Below are positions 10,326 to 19,416 of a stretch of 22,500 nucleotides of DNA, in pieces. The notes under the pieces are model-generated. The model was not told the DNA's origin, ran no database searches, and was given only the letters and a program-made list of their open reading frames with translations. This DNA comes from Glandiceps talaboti (Eukaryota; Hemichordata; Enteropneusta; Spengelidae), in contig NC_135557.1 in NCBI RefSeq assembly GCF_964340395.1, positions 18,181,125-18,203,624 of the forward strand. Direction: 5' to 3'. Numbering within the stretch: the stretch's first letter is position 1; each line of letters starts with the position of its first letter. Both the position numbers and the translations under genes were made by a program.

Positions 10326-10340
10326 GATATGGTGGTGATG
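10071..10340. repeat. Imperfect (GAT)n/(GGT)n trinucleotide array
   Basis: About 270 bp of GAT units interspersed with GGT, AAT and GGC units. In different frames it reads as poly-Asp, poly-Met/Val, poly-His or poly-Ile. A 149-codon plus frame (9975-10424) reads through it as Asp/Gly-rich, followed by an Arg/Lys-rich tail. Since a GAT array lacks stops in most frames, length alone is no evidence of coding, and there is no promoter or splice context. Confidence 0.9.
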
Positions 10341-11289
10341 ATGACGGCAATGAAGAGGAGGAGGAGGCATAGGAACAGGAGGATGCAGATGAAGAAAATA
10401 GAGATATTTAACTGCTGGAATTAACTATAAAACACTTTATATAAGTACGACACTGCACAAAGAGCTCTGCATCGCATAGAAGACGATAATTGAAACAACT
10501 TGAAACAGCTGTAAGTTAATAACATCGATTTTCGTCGTCATAACCAATGTCCATTAAAGTGCCCCACCTTTCAACGACCATGCTTAAAAGTGTAAATAAC
10601 ATTTTAAAAATAACTACATATGCTACTCTACGACTAATTTCCGTTCTCATATATCTAATGCCACTTAAACGCCATATCAATGTCTATATAGCTATATATA
10701 TAGATAATGTAGACGTCTTGAATATCTTCTCAATCACTCAACAGTAGTTGAGTTTCAAGACAGAGGGATTACTGTACTCGAAACGATATGGTAATAAAAT
10801 GACACTGCCACTCAATATTACATCGAAATTACTAACCTGCTTGTGTGAAAAAAATAGCCACATTATGAAAATTCATCAATTTTACGCAAAGATTTTGACA
10901 TGGAATGATAAATAAAAGTCATTTTTATGATCCCAAACCAAAATAATATTCATACGTGCCAAATATTTTCGGTTTTTTTTTGTACAAATGAATTTAGCAA
11001 GGCGGTTCGCGTCATTGAAGGGGTCAAAGGTTAGATTCTTCACACGTCAACAATTGAATAACTCTGGTCGTTTGAGAAGTTTTAGCAGATGACAGGTGAC
11101 TAACTAACATGTTTATGCAACTTGATGATGAAGACACAGATACCAAAAAGTTACCATATTTATTAGAAATGCATAGAAATATTTGGGGAATTTCCCGTCT
11201 CTCTACGCAGTAAATTCTTAGACTGGCGCCTTCACTGCTACTACATGGAAGTATGCGTTCTTTGGGTGTATTTTATGTACAATTTATTA
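10341..11289. other. AT-rich sequence, no gene
   Basis: Just after the trinucleotide array comes a purine-rich run (GAGGAGGAGGAGG). Beyond it the sequence is AT-rich with a small TATAGCTATATATATAG palindromic stretch near 10688. No supported exon. Confidence 0.45.
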
Positions 11290-11556
11290 AAGGGGTCATG
11301 GGTGACACACTTCGATCGAGATTTCGTCGTTTATGAATTAAATTAGAGCAATTAATACAAATTTGTATAATTTCAACGAACAATAAATTTGAAACGAGTC
11401 GATAAATATGATCGAGGATTTTAAGGTCATGGACGACACACGCCTGTGACATATCATTTGATCATGTATGAATTTAAAATATGATATTAATATATCCATA
11501 ACGGTAATTCACAGGATTTACTTCCAAAATAAAACTGAAATGAGCAAATTAATTGC
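11290..11556 (+). repeat. Diverged ~131-bp tandem duplication
   Basis: GGTCATGGGTGACACAC at 11294 and GGTCATGGACGACACAC at 11425 start two copies. They also share TATGAATT, AATTAATA/TATTAATA and GAAACGAG/GAAATGAG at matching offsets. A further GACGACACA near 11618 may be a third, broken copy. Confidence 0.45.
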
Positions 11557-12689
11557 AGAAAAGCGATAATTTTCTCGCTTAAATCTTGGCGGGAGATTTT
11601 CGCAGGTAGAACACCGCTGACGACACATTCTGAAATTTATCCTGTAAGTAGCGTGGCTGATAGCGAGTCCTTACACGAACATGAAGCACGTAATTGTGAG
11701 TTTAATTGGGTACCGCAGCATGTTTAGTTACGCAACGAAGCGGTTAAACGGCGGCATTTTATCTTTAATGTGACTGGAGGGGGTACAACAATTATACTTG
11801 GAGAGACCAATTACAATTGTTGTGTCTCTTCATTCGCTATTCACGTCACTTTTTGAAACTAATGTGTTTACTTCAACGTGAAGTTCTGTAAGTTATTGTT
11901 TGTGCCTCTCTGGAATTCTTATTTTGGAGTTCAGAATGTTCGATTCAAAGTTAACCATACAGTTTGCAGTCTGCATCCCCTTAGATTTAAGGCTATGCCA
12001 TAATGGAAAATAAATCATCAATGTTTGTGACTTGCACTGTGCATAAGTAATAAACACATATGTCTCCACGACTCCGTCATCAGCAACACGATGCTTTAGC
12101 CCCAAACATCAACAATCTTGTAATGTGATATATGCATATTTTTCTTCTTTCTCTTGCTTTTGAAATGGTTTATGGTCATAATACCAAAATGTATCCGACT
12201 GACCGGCCACTGATACAGCAATCATTTATATAATGTTTTCATAGTACGATATCATTGAATAATTGTATATTTTGGCGGGAAAGACGCAGACTATAAAACA
12301 TGAGAATTGTTTATTTGTGAACGGTGGAAACTTTTGACGACCAATGTGGTTCCGGATTTTCATTTACGCTTATAAAAGTCGGGAAAGGAAGCCCACAAGA
12401 GTACTGATTTTGAAATATGTTTTACTTTTCAGGAAAAAAAATGAAAATCGTAAATTGCTGAATTGTTTCAATGCCTACAATTGAGTGTTTTGACATTGAG
12501 TGTAACTTTGCAACCCAGCATTCGTCTGAAGCTTCACGTCGTTTATACATTGTGCGCAGACGGAAGCCATCTTGAACAATGCAGACATCGTGTTCATGTT
12601 GAGATAACTCGTCATACTTTATGTCAACTCATGTTAAAAAATTTTCCAACGCGACATACCAAATAAGAACATTGATCATTCCTCGATAC
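11557..12689. other. 1.1 kb unique sequence, no supported gene
   Basis: Frames of up to 70 codons (11893-12105 minus, 12463-12666 plus) lack domains and splice context and fall within chance length. No tandem or inverted repeat was seen apart from the possible third copy of the 131-bp repeat near 11618. Confidence 0.4.
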
Positions 12690-13010
12690 AGGAAGCGATT
12701 CCCGTTGTTTATCGCCGGGTCGACATATTTCCGGTTAACGCTCACAATTTAATATATCGAACTTGTCGTATTCATCCGGGTATGAAAAATAGGGCTATAT
12801 TTAATGAAATTACCGGATTCCGACAGACCATGGCGGTCACGGCATATTGCGGCACGAATACTTGTCTTCGAGAAACACCTGTCGTTAAGCCTTGTAGTAT
12901 GGCTAACAAATAACAAGCTTGAGTCATTGTAGATGTAAATTTGTCTCCGTGTTTTTCATCGTAAAACATTCTACAGCGCGGCTATTTGTTTAAATGTTTG
13001 CAGTGTAGAA
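12690..13010. promoter_or_regulatory. CpG-enriched patch, possible regulatory or exon-associated region
   Basis: I counted 19 CpG in 12661-12900, against about 1-2 per 60 bp in most of the window. Such patches in invertebrate genomes can mark unmethylated promoters or simply unmethylated DNA. A 65-codon minus frame (12772-12969) and a 96-codon plus frame (13029-13319) sit in or beside it, but neither has a recognisable domain. The plus frame ends inside the tandem repeat that follows. Confidence 0.3.
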
Positions 13011-13299
13011 GCACCATGTCGTCAATTTATGTCGGTCCCAATGGAAATTTATCGTGCCACACCATTATGGGCTCTTTTTAGTAATGCAAGACGTGGTTTT
13101 GAGACTGTAAAATCAATTAGTTTTCAATATTCATTAAGATATATCAGCCTCCACGAGATTTGTGCATCCCTCGTGACTGCAATGCCAAACGTAGATCGTC
13201 CTTGTCAATTTAAAACATCGCTAGACCTGAGTCCATCGAGTTTTGAGAAATGGAAAGATCAAGTTGCAGTCGGTCTTTCGGTCAACGTTGTTTTAAATC

Positions 13300-13942
13300 C
13301 TGCAACTTTGGAGTCTTGAATGAGTTTTTTGATGTAATCGAAAAGAGCATTTTTTGTATGTTTTGTGCGTTAAACGTTTGTAGCTTACATTGGACTCCGC
13401 TGGGAAAATGAGTATTACTTTTGCTCCGAAAACCGTTGCAATATTTGAAACTAAAACTTGGAAATTTTGAATCTCGGGTCAGTTTCTAAATAGGCGTGTT
13501 TCACCTAGCTTTTTTCGTATATTTTGCGAGTAAATCTCGTGGTTCAACATTGGACTCCCAGTGGACAATGGTATTACCTGATTATTTTATGTCTTGAAGA
13601 CGTTTCGATATTTGAAACTTAATACTCGGAGTCTCGAGTGACTTGAGGTAGTTGAAATAACATTTTTCATTTCGTATGTTTTGCGCGTAAAGTTCATAGC
13701 TTACATTGGACTCAGGGGAAATTAAAATAGATACTTGGTATTGTATTCCTATTTAGACATTTGCAATATTGGAAACTTAAAACTTGGAAATTGGGAGTCT
13801 CGAGTGATTTTGTAAATTGATGTGCTTGTGAAATAACATTTTCGTATGTTTTGCGCGTAACGTTTAATTTGTTGTCCACATTTGAGCTCCTCGGAGAAAA
13901 TGGATATTTTATTTCGCAGACGTCTAAATATTGGATATCCAG
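13300..13942 (+). repeat. ~160-bp tandem repeat, about four copies
   Basis: The landmark GTATGTTTTGCGCGTAA (with variants) begins at 13356, 13517, 13674 and 13844, giving periods of 161, 157 and 170 bp. Each is followed by TTACATTGGACTC or a variant about 30 bp on, and then by AATATTTGAAACTTAAAACT and GGAGTCTCGAGTGA. The first unit starts within the end of a 96-codon frame (near 13300) and the last fades after 13942. Unit length is in the range of satellite monomers carried by Helitron-like or 'pearl' elements of bivalves, but no element ends were recognised. Confidence 0.85.
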
Positions 13943-14493
13943 AGCAATCTTCTATGGTTAGCATATACGGAAGAATTACTGTTGTGTATTTTTAGACGCT
14001 TGTGAATGAAAGAAAGGCGAGATTTTGTTCAAACATTTTGGAGGAGAATATTGGTGTAAAACTTTCTTCAAGGTCCAGGTTGGTAGGGTTACTAGGTATG
14101 AAAACAGTTTTCTGGTACAGAGCCTACAGAAAAAATGCTCTAGAGCACAAAAATGGACGTATGGAATTATTTTAGCGGCACTGATAAGACAACACTAATG
14201 AGAGAACCTGTGGTTGAGTTCTTGATTTTTAACTTTGCGCTTTACTCAATTAACTTCGTCGTTTGGTCTAAAGGATATACATGTAAAGCACTTTTAGTAC
14301 TTGAAAGTGTCTGAAATACCGGAAACGCGTATATTCATGTTAGTCATAATTTACTAGATATGTAAACAAGTAAGATAACTCGCATCAAAACACGAGTCCT
14401 TATGTTATGGCGAGAGTTCTTCGTCAAGTGCTTTATAAACCGTGGTTTTTGTATATAATTGAGGCTGACCTAAGATAACGGTATTGCCCTTAA
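13943..14493. other. Unique sequence between tandem repeat and GC-rich block, no gene
   Basis: AT-rich with no recognisable exon or repeat. It ends in a pyrimidine-containing stretch leading to TTTTCAACAG at 14505, which could serve as a splice acceptor. Confidence 0.4.
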
Positions 14494-14820
14494 CATTTTC
14501 AACAGGAGGACCCAGACACCACAGACGAGTACACCCTCTAGAGGTTCCTAGCCTTGGGTCTAGTTGTGGGGGACTGTCACCTTTCTCCTACCCGGGCCCC
14601 TACCCCAAGGCAAGAGTAGAAAATCACAACACGAGTGGATCCACTCACAGTTAATTGTCTGTGATCCACTCTAGGTCGAACCCGTCTGAGAATGGGGGCA
14701 ATCCGGGGTGACGGCTTTGTCACCATTTCCACAAAACACTCATGGTGTTACCACGTCGTGGTGAAAGGCCGAAAACCAGTAGCCCCGTCTATCTACACTG
14801 CGGGCTTCCATTTTCAACAG
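14494..14820. mobile_element. GC-rich structured block flanked by 12-bp direct repeats (putative insertion)
   Basis: CATTTTCAACAG occurs at 14494-14505 and again at 14809-14820. The 303 bp between them are clearly GC-richer (over half G+C by eye) than the AT-rich DNA on both sides, so the direct repeats coincide with a composition boundary, as a target-site duplication would. Inside are palindromes: CCTCTAGAGG (14535-14544), GCCTTGGG/CCCAAGGC (14551-14558 with 14604-14611), GAGTGGATCCACTC (14633-14646), GGTGAC/GTCACC (14707-14724) and ACCACG-T-CGTGGT (14750-14762). No poly-A tail or clear terminal inverted repeat is seen. GGTCGAACCC (14674-14683) is a weak B-box-like site. An exon reading is the alternative: AACAG/G is a passable acceptor and CCG/GTAAGTG at 14883 a strong donor, but the frames close early. 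Confidence 0.45.
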
Positions 14821-15319
14821 CGTTCCAGTGCTATATATACACAATCCAATCTCAAACATTTCATATTAAATTAAAACCACCGGTAAGTGTGAGTAACATG
14901 GGGCGATATTTTATTAATTTCGAAATGGTACGACATGTCGAAGTTTTTTTTACTCAGGGGAGCGATAATTCAATTACTAGGGACGTGCTGGATTATTTCT
15001 TTTAGAATACTGTAGACCACACAATGTACAGATTCGTATGTAAACACTGAAGTCTGGTTATGTCGACATCCAGCATAGTTTTTAATGTAGTTTTATCAGC
15101 TGAGTAAACCAAAGGGGGGTTCTATAAAACGTGCATTCTATTAGGTTGACTGTGGATGTATGTTCTTGACGAAGAGATCGCGTGATTAAAACAGTCAGAT
15201 GGTGAGTTTTTGTTGACAAAAGTGAAATGAGAGACTGTACCATTTTCACAGAGATATACAGAATAGATATAAATACAATTTGCAATTACAATATTACTCA
15301 GACTGATAGATTGGAACGT
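14821..15319. other. AT-rich sequence, no gene; strong donor-like site at 14883
   Basis: CCG/GTAAGTG at 14880-14889 is a good splice-donor match, and ATG/GTGAGT occurs near 15201. An 87-codon frame (14742-15005) runs over the first donor and has no domain. Nothing else was recognised. Confidence 0.4.
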
Positions 15320-15337
15320 ACATACATACATACATAC

Positions 15338-15376
<39 letters not shown>

Positions 15377-15400
15377 CATACATACATACAGACAGACATA
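15320..15400. repeat. (CATA)n microsatellite with CAGA units at its end
   Basis: CATA units with one CTTA and one TATA variant end in two CAGA units. This is the reverse-complement form of the ATGT/CTGT junction seen elsewhere in the window. Confidence 0.95.
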
Positions 15401-15772
15401 CGTGTAGTATACATAATACATATAATATAATATATATATTATTTGGGTGGTCGAAAATATTCACAAGATCCACACTCATATTATGACGTATTATATACAG
15501 TAAGATATGTTCTATATCGATTGAACACAATTCTTCTATTAAGTTATGAAATGTATACTATAATGTATAACCCAAATATTCAATACTGGCATTATTGATT
15601 CTTGTTGCTGTGGGCAATGTGAGTACAAGTGTTTCCTGCAGAAATTCTGTACAGCAATATGATAATATTGACTTGCGTACTAACAGAAGTTGAGTATTGA
15701 GATATTGTACACTAAGTCAATGAATGCTACATCATGTATCTATATCCATCACCACAACCACAAAACAAAAAC
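15401..15772. other. AT-rich spacer between two CATA arrays, no gene
   Basis: It contains a short TAATATAATATATATATTA stretch near 15422-15441. No coding motif is seen. Confidence 0.45.
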
Positions 15773-15927
15773 CATACATACATACATACATACATACATA
15801 CATACATACACATACATACATACATACATACATACATACACACACACACATACACACACATACATACATACATACATACATACATACACATACATACATA
15901 CATACATACATACATACATACACACAC
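15773..15927. repeat. (CATA)n/(CACA)n microsatellite
   Basis: About 155 bp of CATA units broken by three blocks of CACA. Frames of up to 130 codons that cross it are repeat artefacts. Confidence 0.96.
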
Positions 15928-16233
15928 TGCACACATGCCTACAGAGACACGCACATACACATCGTCAGTTTCAGTTCAGATCTTATTAATATTTCCCAGC
16001 TCAAGAATTACATTACATGTATACATTCACGTCGTGTTCATTGTTTTTTTTTCAAAAAAGTGATGTTGATTTTATTTTTACAAAGTAGCATAAATTGCTA
16101 TTCGCATTATGACTAATCATCGTCAATTCCACATATTCCCCTACATTAATCACCGTATATTATTACCCTATAATTATTCAAGTTAATGGTATAAATGTCC
16201 TCAATCCCGACCCCCACTCTTTCTTTTATATTA
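15928..16233. other. AT-rich sequence, no gene
   Basis: It includes TTTTTTTTTCAAAAAA near 16044 and the motif TCCTCAATCCCGACCC (16199-16214). A variant of that motif, TCCTCAATCGCCACTC, appears at 16685. Confidence 0.4.
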
Positions 16234-16451
16234 GGAAGCCTTCCATAATTACAAGGGGAGGGCCAGGGAAAATCAAACTTGGACTGTTGCACAAATGTGA
16301 CCCTCGCCGATTCCGTCTTACAAGCAAGTGACCCTCCCGCAAGTTCCTTTCTATAAGCTTAAAACATGATCGACCTCTTCAGATATTATATAAAGATTTG
16401 TTAAATTTGATACCCCATTCCATATACCCTTGTAATTACTGAAGGCTCCCC
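16234..16451. mobile_element. MITE-like inverted-repeat element (~218 bp)
   Basis: AGCCTTCCATAATTACAAG near 16237 is matched on the opposite strand at 16427-16451 by AGCCTTCAGTAATTACAAG. Over 21 bp ending in AAGGG, 19 positions agree. Similarity continues inwards, GGGAAAATCAAACTT (16266-16280) against GGGGTATCAAATTT (reverse of 16403-16416). Between the arms the motif GTGACCCTC(G/C)C recurs at 16297 and 16328. No coding capacity and no clear target-site duplication. A non-autonomous DNA transposon is the likely reading. Confidence 0.5.
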
Positions 16452-16544
16452 TACTCCAGCTTCGGAAAATCCAAAGATGAGTGAATGAACCAATCTTCAA
16501 CTTGACCATAGAACTATCGTTATGAACAAAGGTGATTCTATTCA

Positions 16545-16555
16545 CCCCCCCCCCC
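16545..16555. repeat. (C)11 homopolymer
   Basis: A poly-C run just right of the inverted-repeat element. Other C runs occur at 1-12, 17639-17646 and 20876-20883. Confidence 0.9.
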
Positions 16556-16604
16556 TCTTTCTCAAGTTCTCTTATCTGAATGAAAATTATTTGGAGACTG
16601 CATA

Positions 16605-16855
16605 TTTGGACCTAAAAATCACTTATGTACACACACCGTTTGAGTATTTTTTGCGCGGTTAAGTTTATACAAACATGTACGTTTCCTCAATCGCCACTCT
16701 TCCACTTCGTCATTGTTGTTATTCCCTTCTAGTTCTACCATCTTGTACTGTTTTAGCCTGTCAATTAGAATTTAGTTGTCTGTCTCCATTTGCACCTAAA
16801 AAGTACTTACGTAATCGCAACGTTTGAATATTGTCGCTAAGTTAGAAATGCAAAC
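16605..16855 (+). repeat. Diverged direct duplication (two ~66-bp copies, 184 bp apart)
   Basis: Copy one at 16605-16674 and copy two at 16789-16855 share TTTG(G/C)ACCTAAAAA, ACTTA(T/C)GTA, CGTTTGA(G/A)TATT, (G/T)AAGTT and CAAAC in the same order and nearly the same spacing. The flanks also contain related pieces (TCCTCAATC at 16199 and 16685), so a larger repeat unit covering the MITE-like element may once have been duplicated. Confidence 0.5.
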
Positions 16856-17294
16856 GACGGTCAATTAATTCCGTACATTGAAATGATATTGAAAATGAAA
16901 TTGCTAAAATAAATAAATAGATTTGATGCAGTGCAACCATAATAATACCCAGCTGTCTTGCTAGTGACAAGACTTGAATACATCGACAATTGGTTTCATA
17001 TGCCCTATTAAATTTTGTAATTGTTATGATACGAAAATCAAAGGTTAATGAAAATACATATGATATTTTAGAGGCCCATCATGAAATTAGATATAACGGA
17101 TGGGTTGAAGACATCTGAGACGAAGCTAACATTAAAGATGCCCAACCCAAACAGTCATTGATGTACAATGTTTCTATCACTGTGGTCGCTGTTACGAATA
17201 AGGCTGTAGAAATTGATGAGGTCCTGTTGTTTTGAAAGATGATGTTATCACGTGATGTCAACGTAAATGATATAAAAGGTTAACAAATGGAGTA
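16856..17294. other. AT-rich sequence, no gene
   Basis: No exon or array was recognised. A 60-codon minus frame at 17079-17261 lacks support. Confidence 0.45.
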
Positions 17295-17411
17295 GTGTGT
17301 GTGTATGTATGTATGTATGTATGTATGTATGTATGTATGTATGTATGTATGTATGTATGTATGTATGTTTTCGAGCGTGGGTGCATGCATGTGTGTCTGT
17401 TTGTGTGTCTG

Positions 17412-17444
<33 letters not shown>

Positions 17445-17461
17445 GCCTGTCTGTCTGTCTA
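17295..17461. repeat. Compound (ATGT)n ... (CTGT)n microsatellite
   Basis: ATGT units to about 17369, a 27-bp GT-rich linker, then TGTC units (about 17397-17461) with one GCCTG variant. It has the same order and strand as the compound array at 979-1081. Confidence 0.96.
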
Positions 17462-17564
17462 CAGTTCAGATTAGCATTAAAATCTGTACGATTAAAACAG
17501 TTATCATAGAGAGATATGAAATAGGACGGTTCACAACAAATCAATGACCCTGTTTGTATCCTTA

Positions 17565-17613
17565 TAGCGCCATTGATCAGGTTTCACACCAATACCAAAA
17601 CCTGGGATTGAAA
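17565..17613 (-). repeat. Dispersed repeat copy 2 (possible SINE fragment)
   Basis: On the minus strand, TTTCAATCCCAGGTTTTG (17613 down to 17596) is identical to the copy at 8692. After 19 bp it continues as TCAATGGCGCTATAAG. GGCGCTATA-type sequence is common in 3' tails of SINEs and their partner LINEs, and the B-box-like TTTCAATCCC precedes it at the expected side. Confidence 0.45.
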
Positions 17614-18653
17614 TCCTGCTGCTTGATTGCACTGTACACCCCCCCCATGACGTGACACGTGACAATAACCATAGATATTCCAACTCCATGATTCACAGAA
17701 CGATTACAAAAGATGATTCAGTGAGAATTCTTTAATTTGAAATGAGAAAAGTCGCAGACAAACATTTTACATTATCGGTCTGTGTAGACAGTAAGATGCG
17801 ACATTCGTGCCACACCATCATCCATCACTTTAGAAACCTGGTATTAAGACGACAACAAGACGTATATCTTTGGAGTCTATGGCGACCATTTCTTTGTACG
17901 ATTTGAGTTAGCATGCAATAATACACAATAGAGAGGCTAATGATTGTGGAAATAGTTTATCGTACATTCTCGTGTAACATAAAAAAGCGATGTTCTAGGA
18001 GCATTTATTTTACTATGTTATTTACAGCACATCAACAGTTACTGCATGAGTACGTATATTAGAATTTTAGCACATTCTCTCCAACGGTATACACGTCCAA
18101 TTTATACGTTAAGTGCTTGAGTTTTGATCCCTGGTTCTTCCATTATTAGTGCTATCTTATCAGTGCATCCATACGGATGACACAGGTTCATTCTCTTGTT
18201 CTAAGATTAGATATTTTTATAGCTCCACCAGACATTATTTTTGCTCACCTAGATATTAATTCTAATACCATCTAGGTCTTGACGCATGGAAACAAGTGAA
18301 AGGGCCCACCCACATATACGTCCACAATTAATTATTACCAGGGCACTAAGTATTTATATTTATATCATGGCTATTTCCTCTTAGCATGATAACAATCTAA
18401 AAAGAAAAAAAAATATGGAACGTTTATCATCAAAGGGCTGAGGTGATGATCATGTCTGATGATACTTCCGTTAAAAGTACGGTACAGTAGACAGAGTGTT
18501 ATAACGATGTTATCCTTCGGGACTAACTGAGACACGGTCGGATGAAACGGGATATGGAAAGTAGAAGAAGAAGAGTGGGGAAAGAGAGGAACGTGGTATA
18601 GAGAGTAGTGGTATATAGAGACACAAACTGAACGACAAATTGGGACAAATAAG
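17614..18653. other. 1 kb unique sequence, no supported exon
   Basis: On the minus strand a strong acceptor-like tract (TTTTTTTTCTTTTTAG, ending near 18397) is followed about 150 bp later by a donor-like CTAG/GTGAGC near 18257. All three frames between them contain stops, so a coding exon is not supported. ACGTGACACGTGAC (17650-17663) is a small direct repeat containing a CACGTG E-box. TTTTGATCCCTGG near 18122 is another weak B-box-like site. Confidence 0.4.
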
Positions 18654-18712
18654 ACATACATACATACATACATACATACATACATACATACATACATACA
18701 TACATACATACA
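18654..18712. repeat. (CATA)n microsatellite
   Basis: About 15 uninterrupted CATA units, followed by CACTCACTCAAACAAAC. Confidence 0.96.
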
Positions 18713-19331
18713 CTCACTCAAACAAACACTTGCACATAGGTGGACAGAGCATATCCGTACTACAAACATACCGTAGATATGTTATACATGTTTACTGTAC
18801 ATATCGACACCAGGCCTTGCTTACATCGCGACACATATTTGGACACAAGCTAGGTTATACAATAATGGCAGAATCGTTGAACAATACGAATGTATGAGTG
18901 AACGTGTTTTGAAAAAAAAGACATACACCAACGTAAAACATAAAGAAAGTAATCGATATTTATAAAAACGGGTAGAGGTCATCTCTAGAAACTATAACCG
19001 CTTAATACAGTCCTGTAATGATAGCAGTTTCCACAAGTTGTTTGTATTAAGGTTTTTTTAGTACTCGCCAAAAACGATATGTGCGTATTGTTCGCTACTA
19101 TCTAACAGAGAACCACTGTGTTCTTTCTTGTTTTCGAAATCACATAGCACCGTGTTCTTAGCACGATTACGCATTCCGACGGTGGTTCTCAACAAGTGCC
19201 ATTGTCCCAAACAATGGATGAACGGTAAGACAAACATTGGAAAATGCAGTATAGTTGTGGTGGTGAAATGAACACAGAAATGTACAATACTGGCGCTGTG
19301 TCAATAACAGTGAAGAACAAAAAATACCTAC
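18713..19331 (-). other. Probable start of intron 1 of the minus-strand gene
   Basis: If the donor at 19331-19330 is used, this stretch is the first part of an intron. It shows no array and no convincing exon. Confidence 0.3.
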
Positions 19332-19416
19332 CTGGTGAAGCGAAAATGAAGAACGCAAAAACGGCTGCGATGAATATGTCACCAGTGAAGTAATTTCTTC
19401 TCCGTAGATTAGCCAT
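19332..19416 (-). CDS. Putative first coding exon, signal-anchor-like N-terminus (gene unknown)
   Basis: The minus-strand ATG (19416-19414) sits in a good initiation context (GAGACATGG: G at -3 and +4). It opens 28 codons plus one base, then meets CACCAG/GTAGGTA, a near-consensus splice donor with GT at 19331-19330 (phase 1). The peptide begins MANLRRRNYFTGD and continues with the hydrophobic run IFIAAVFAFFIFA (residues 14-26), ending in Ser-Pro. A short Arg-rich head followed by a hydrophobic run fits a signal peptide or type II membrane anchor, as in Golgi glycosyltransferases and sulfotransferases, among many others. The run may extend into exon 2. A minimal upstream ORF, ATGTAA, lies 23 bp before the start (19444-19439). 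CpG-rich promoter-like DNA lies upstream. Exon 2 was not found, so product and family are unknown. The longer frames through this point read into the presumed intron. Confidence 0.45.

Noticed and set aside
9975-10424. 149-codon Asp/Gly-rich frame with an Arg/Lys-rich tail
   Set aside because: Most of it is the GAT/GGT microsatellite, which lacks stops in most frames. There is no domain, splice context or promoter.
12772-12969. 65-codon minus-strand frame in the CpG-rich patch
   Set aside because: No domain and no flanking splice sites; too short to stand alone.
13029-13319. 96-codon plus-strand frame
   Set aside because: It ends inside the 160-bp tandem repeat, has no known domain, and is within chance length. 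Kept only as context for the CpG-rich patch.
14506-14541. Terminal exon reading EDPDTTDEYTL then stop after the acceptor-like AACAG
   Set aside because: Only 11 codons, with no identified upstream exon. The acceptor sequence is one copy of the 12-bp direct repeat, so the insertion reading explains more.
18257-18397. Minus-strand exon between a strong acceptor and a donor-like site
   Set aside because: All three frames contain stops. Joined in phase to the 19.4 kb exon it would add only eight codons before a stop.
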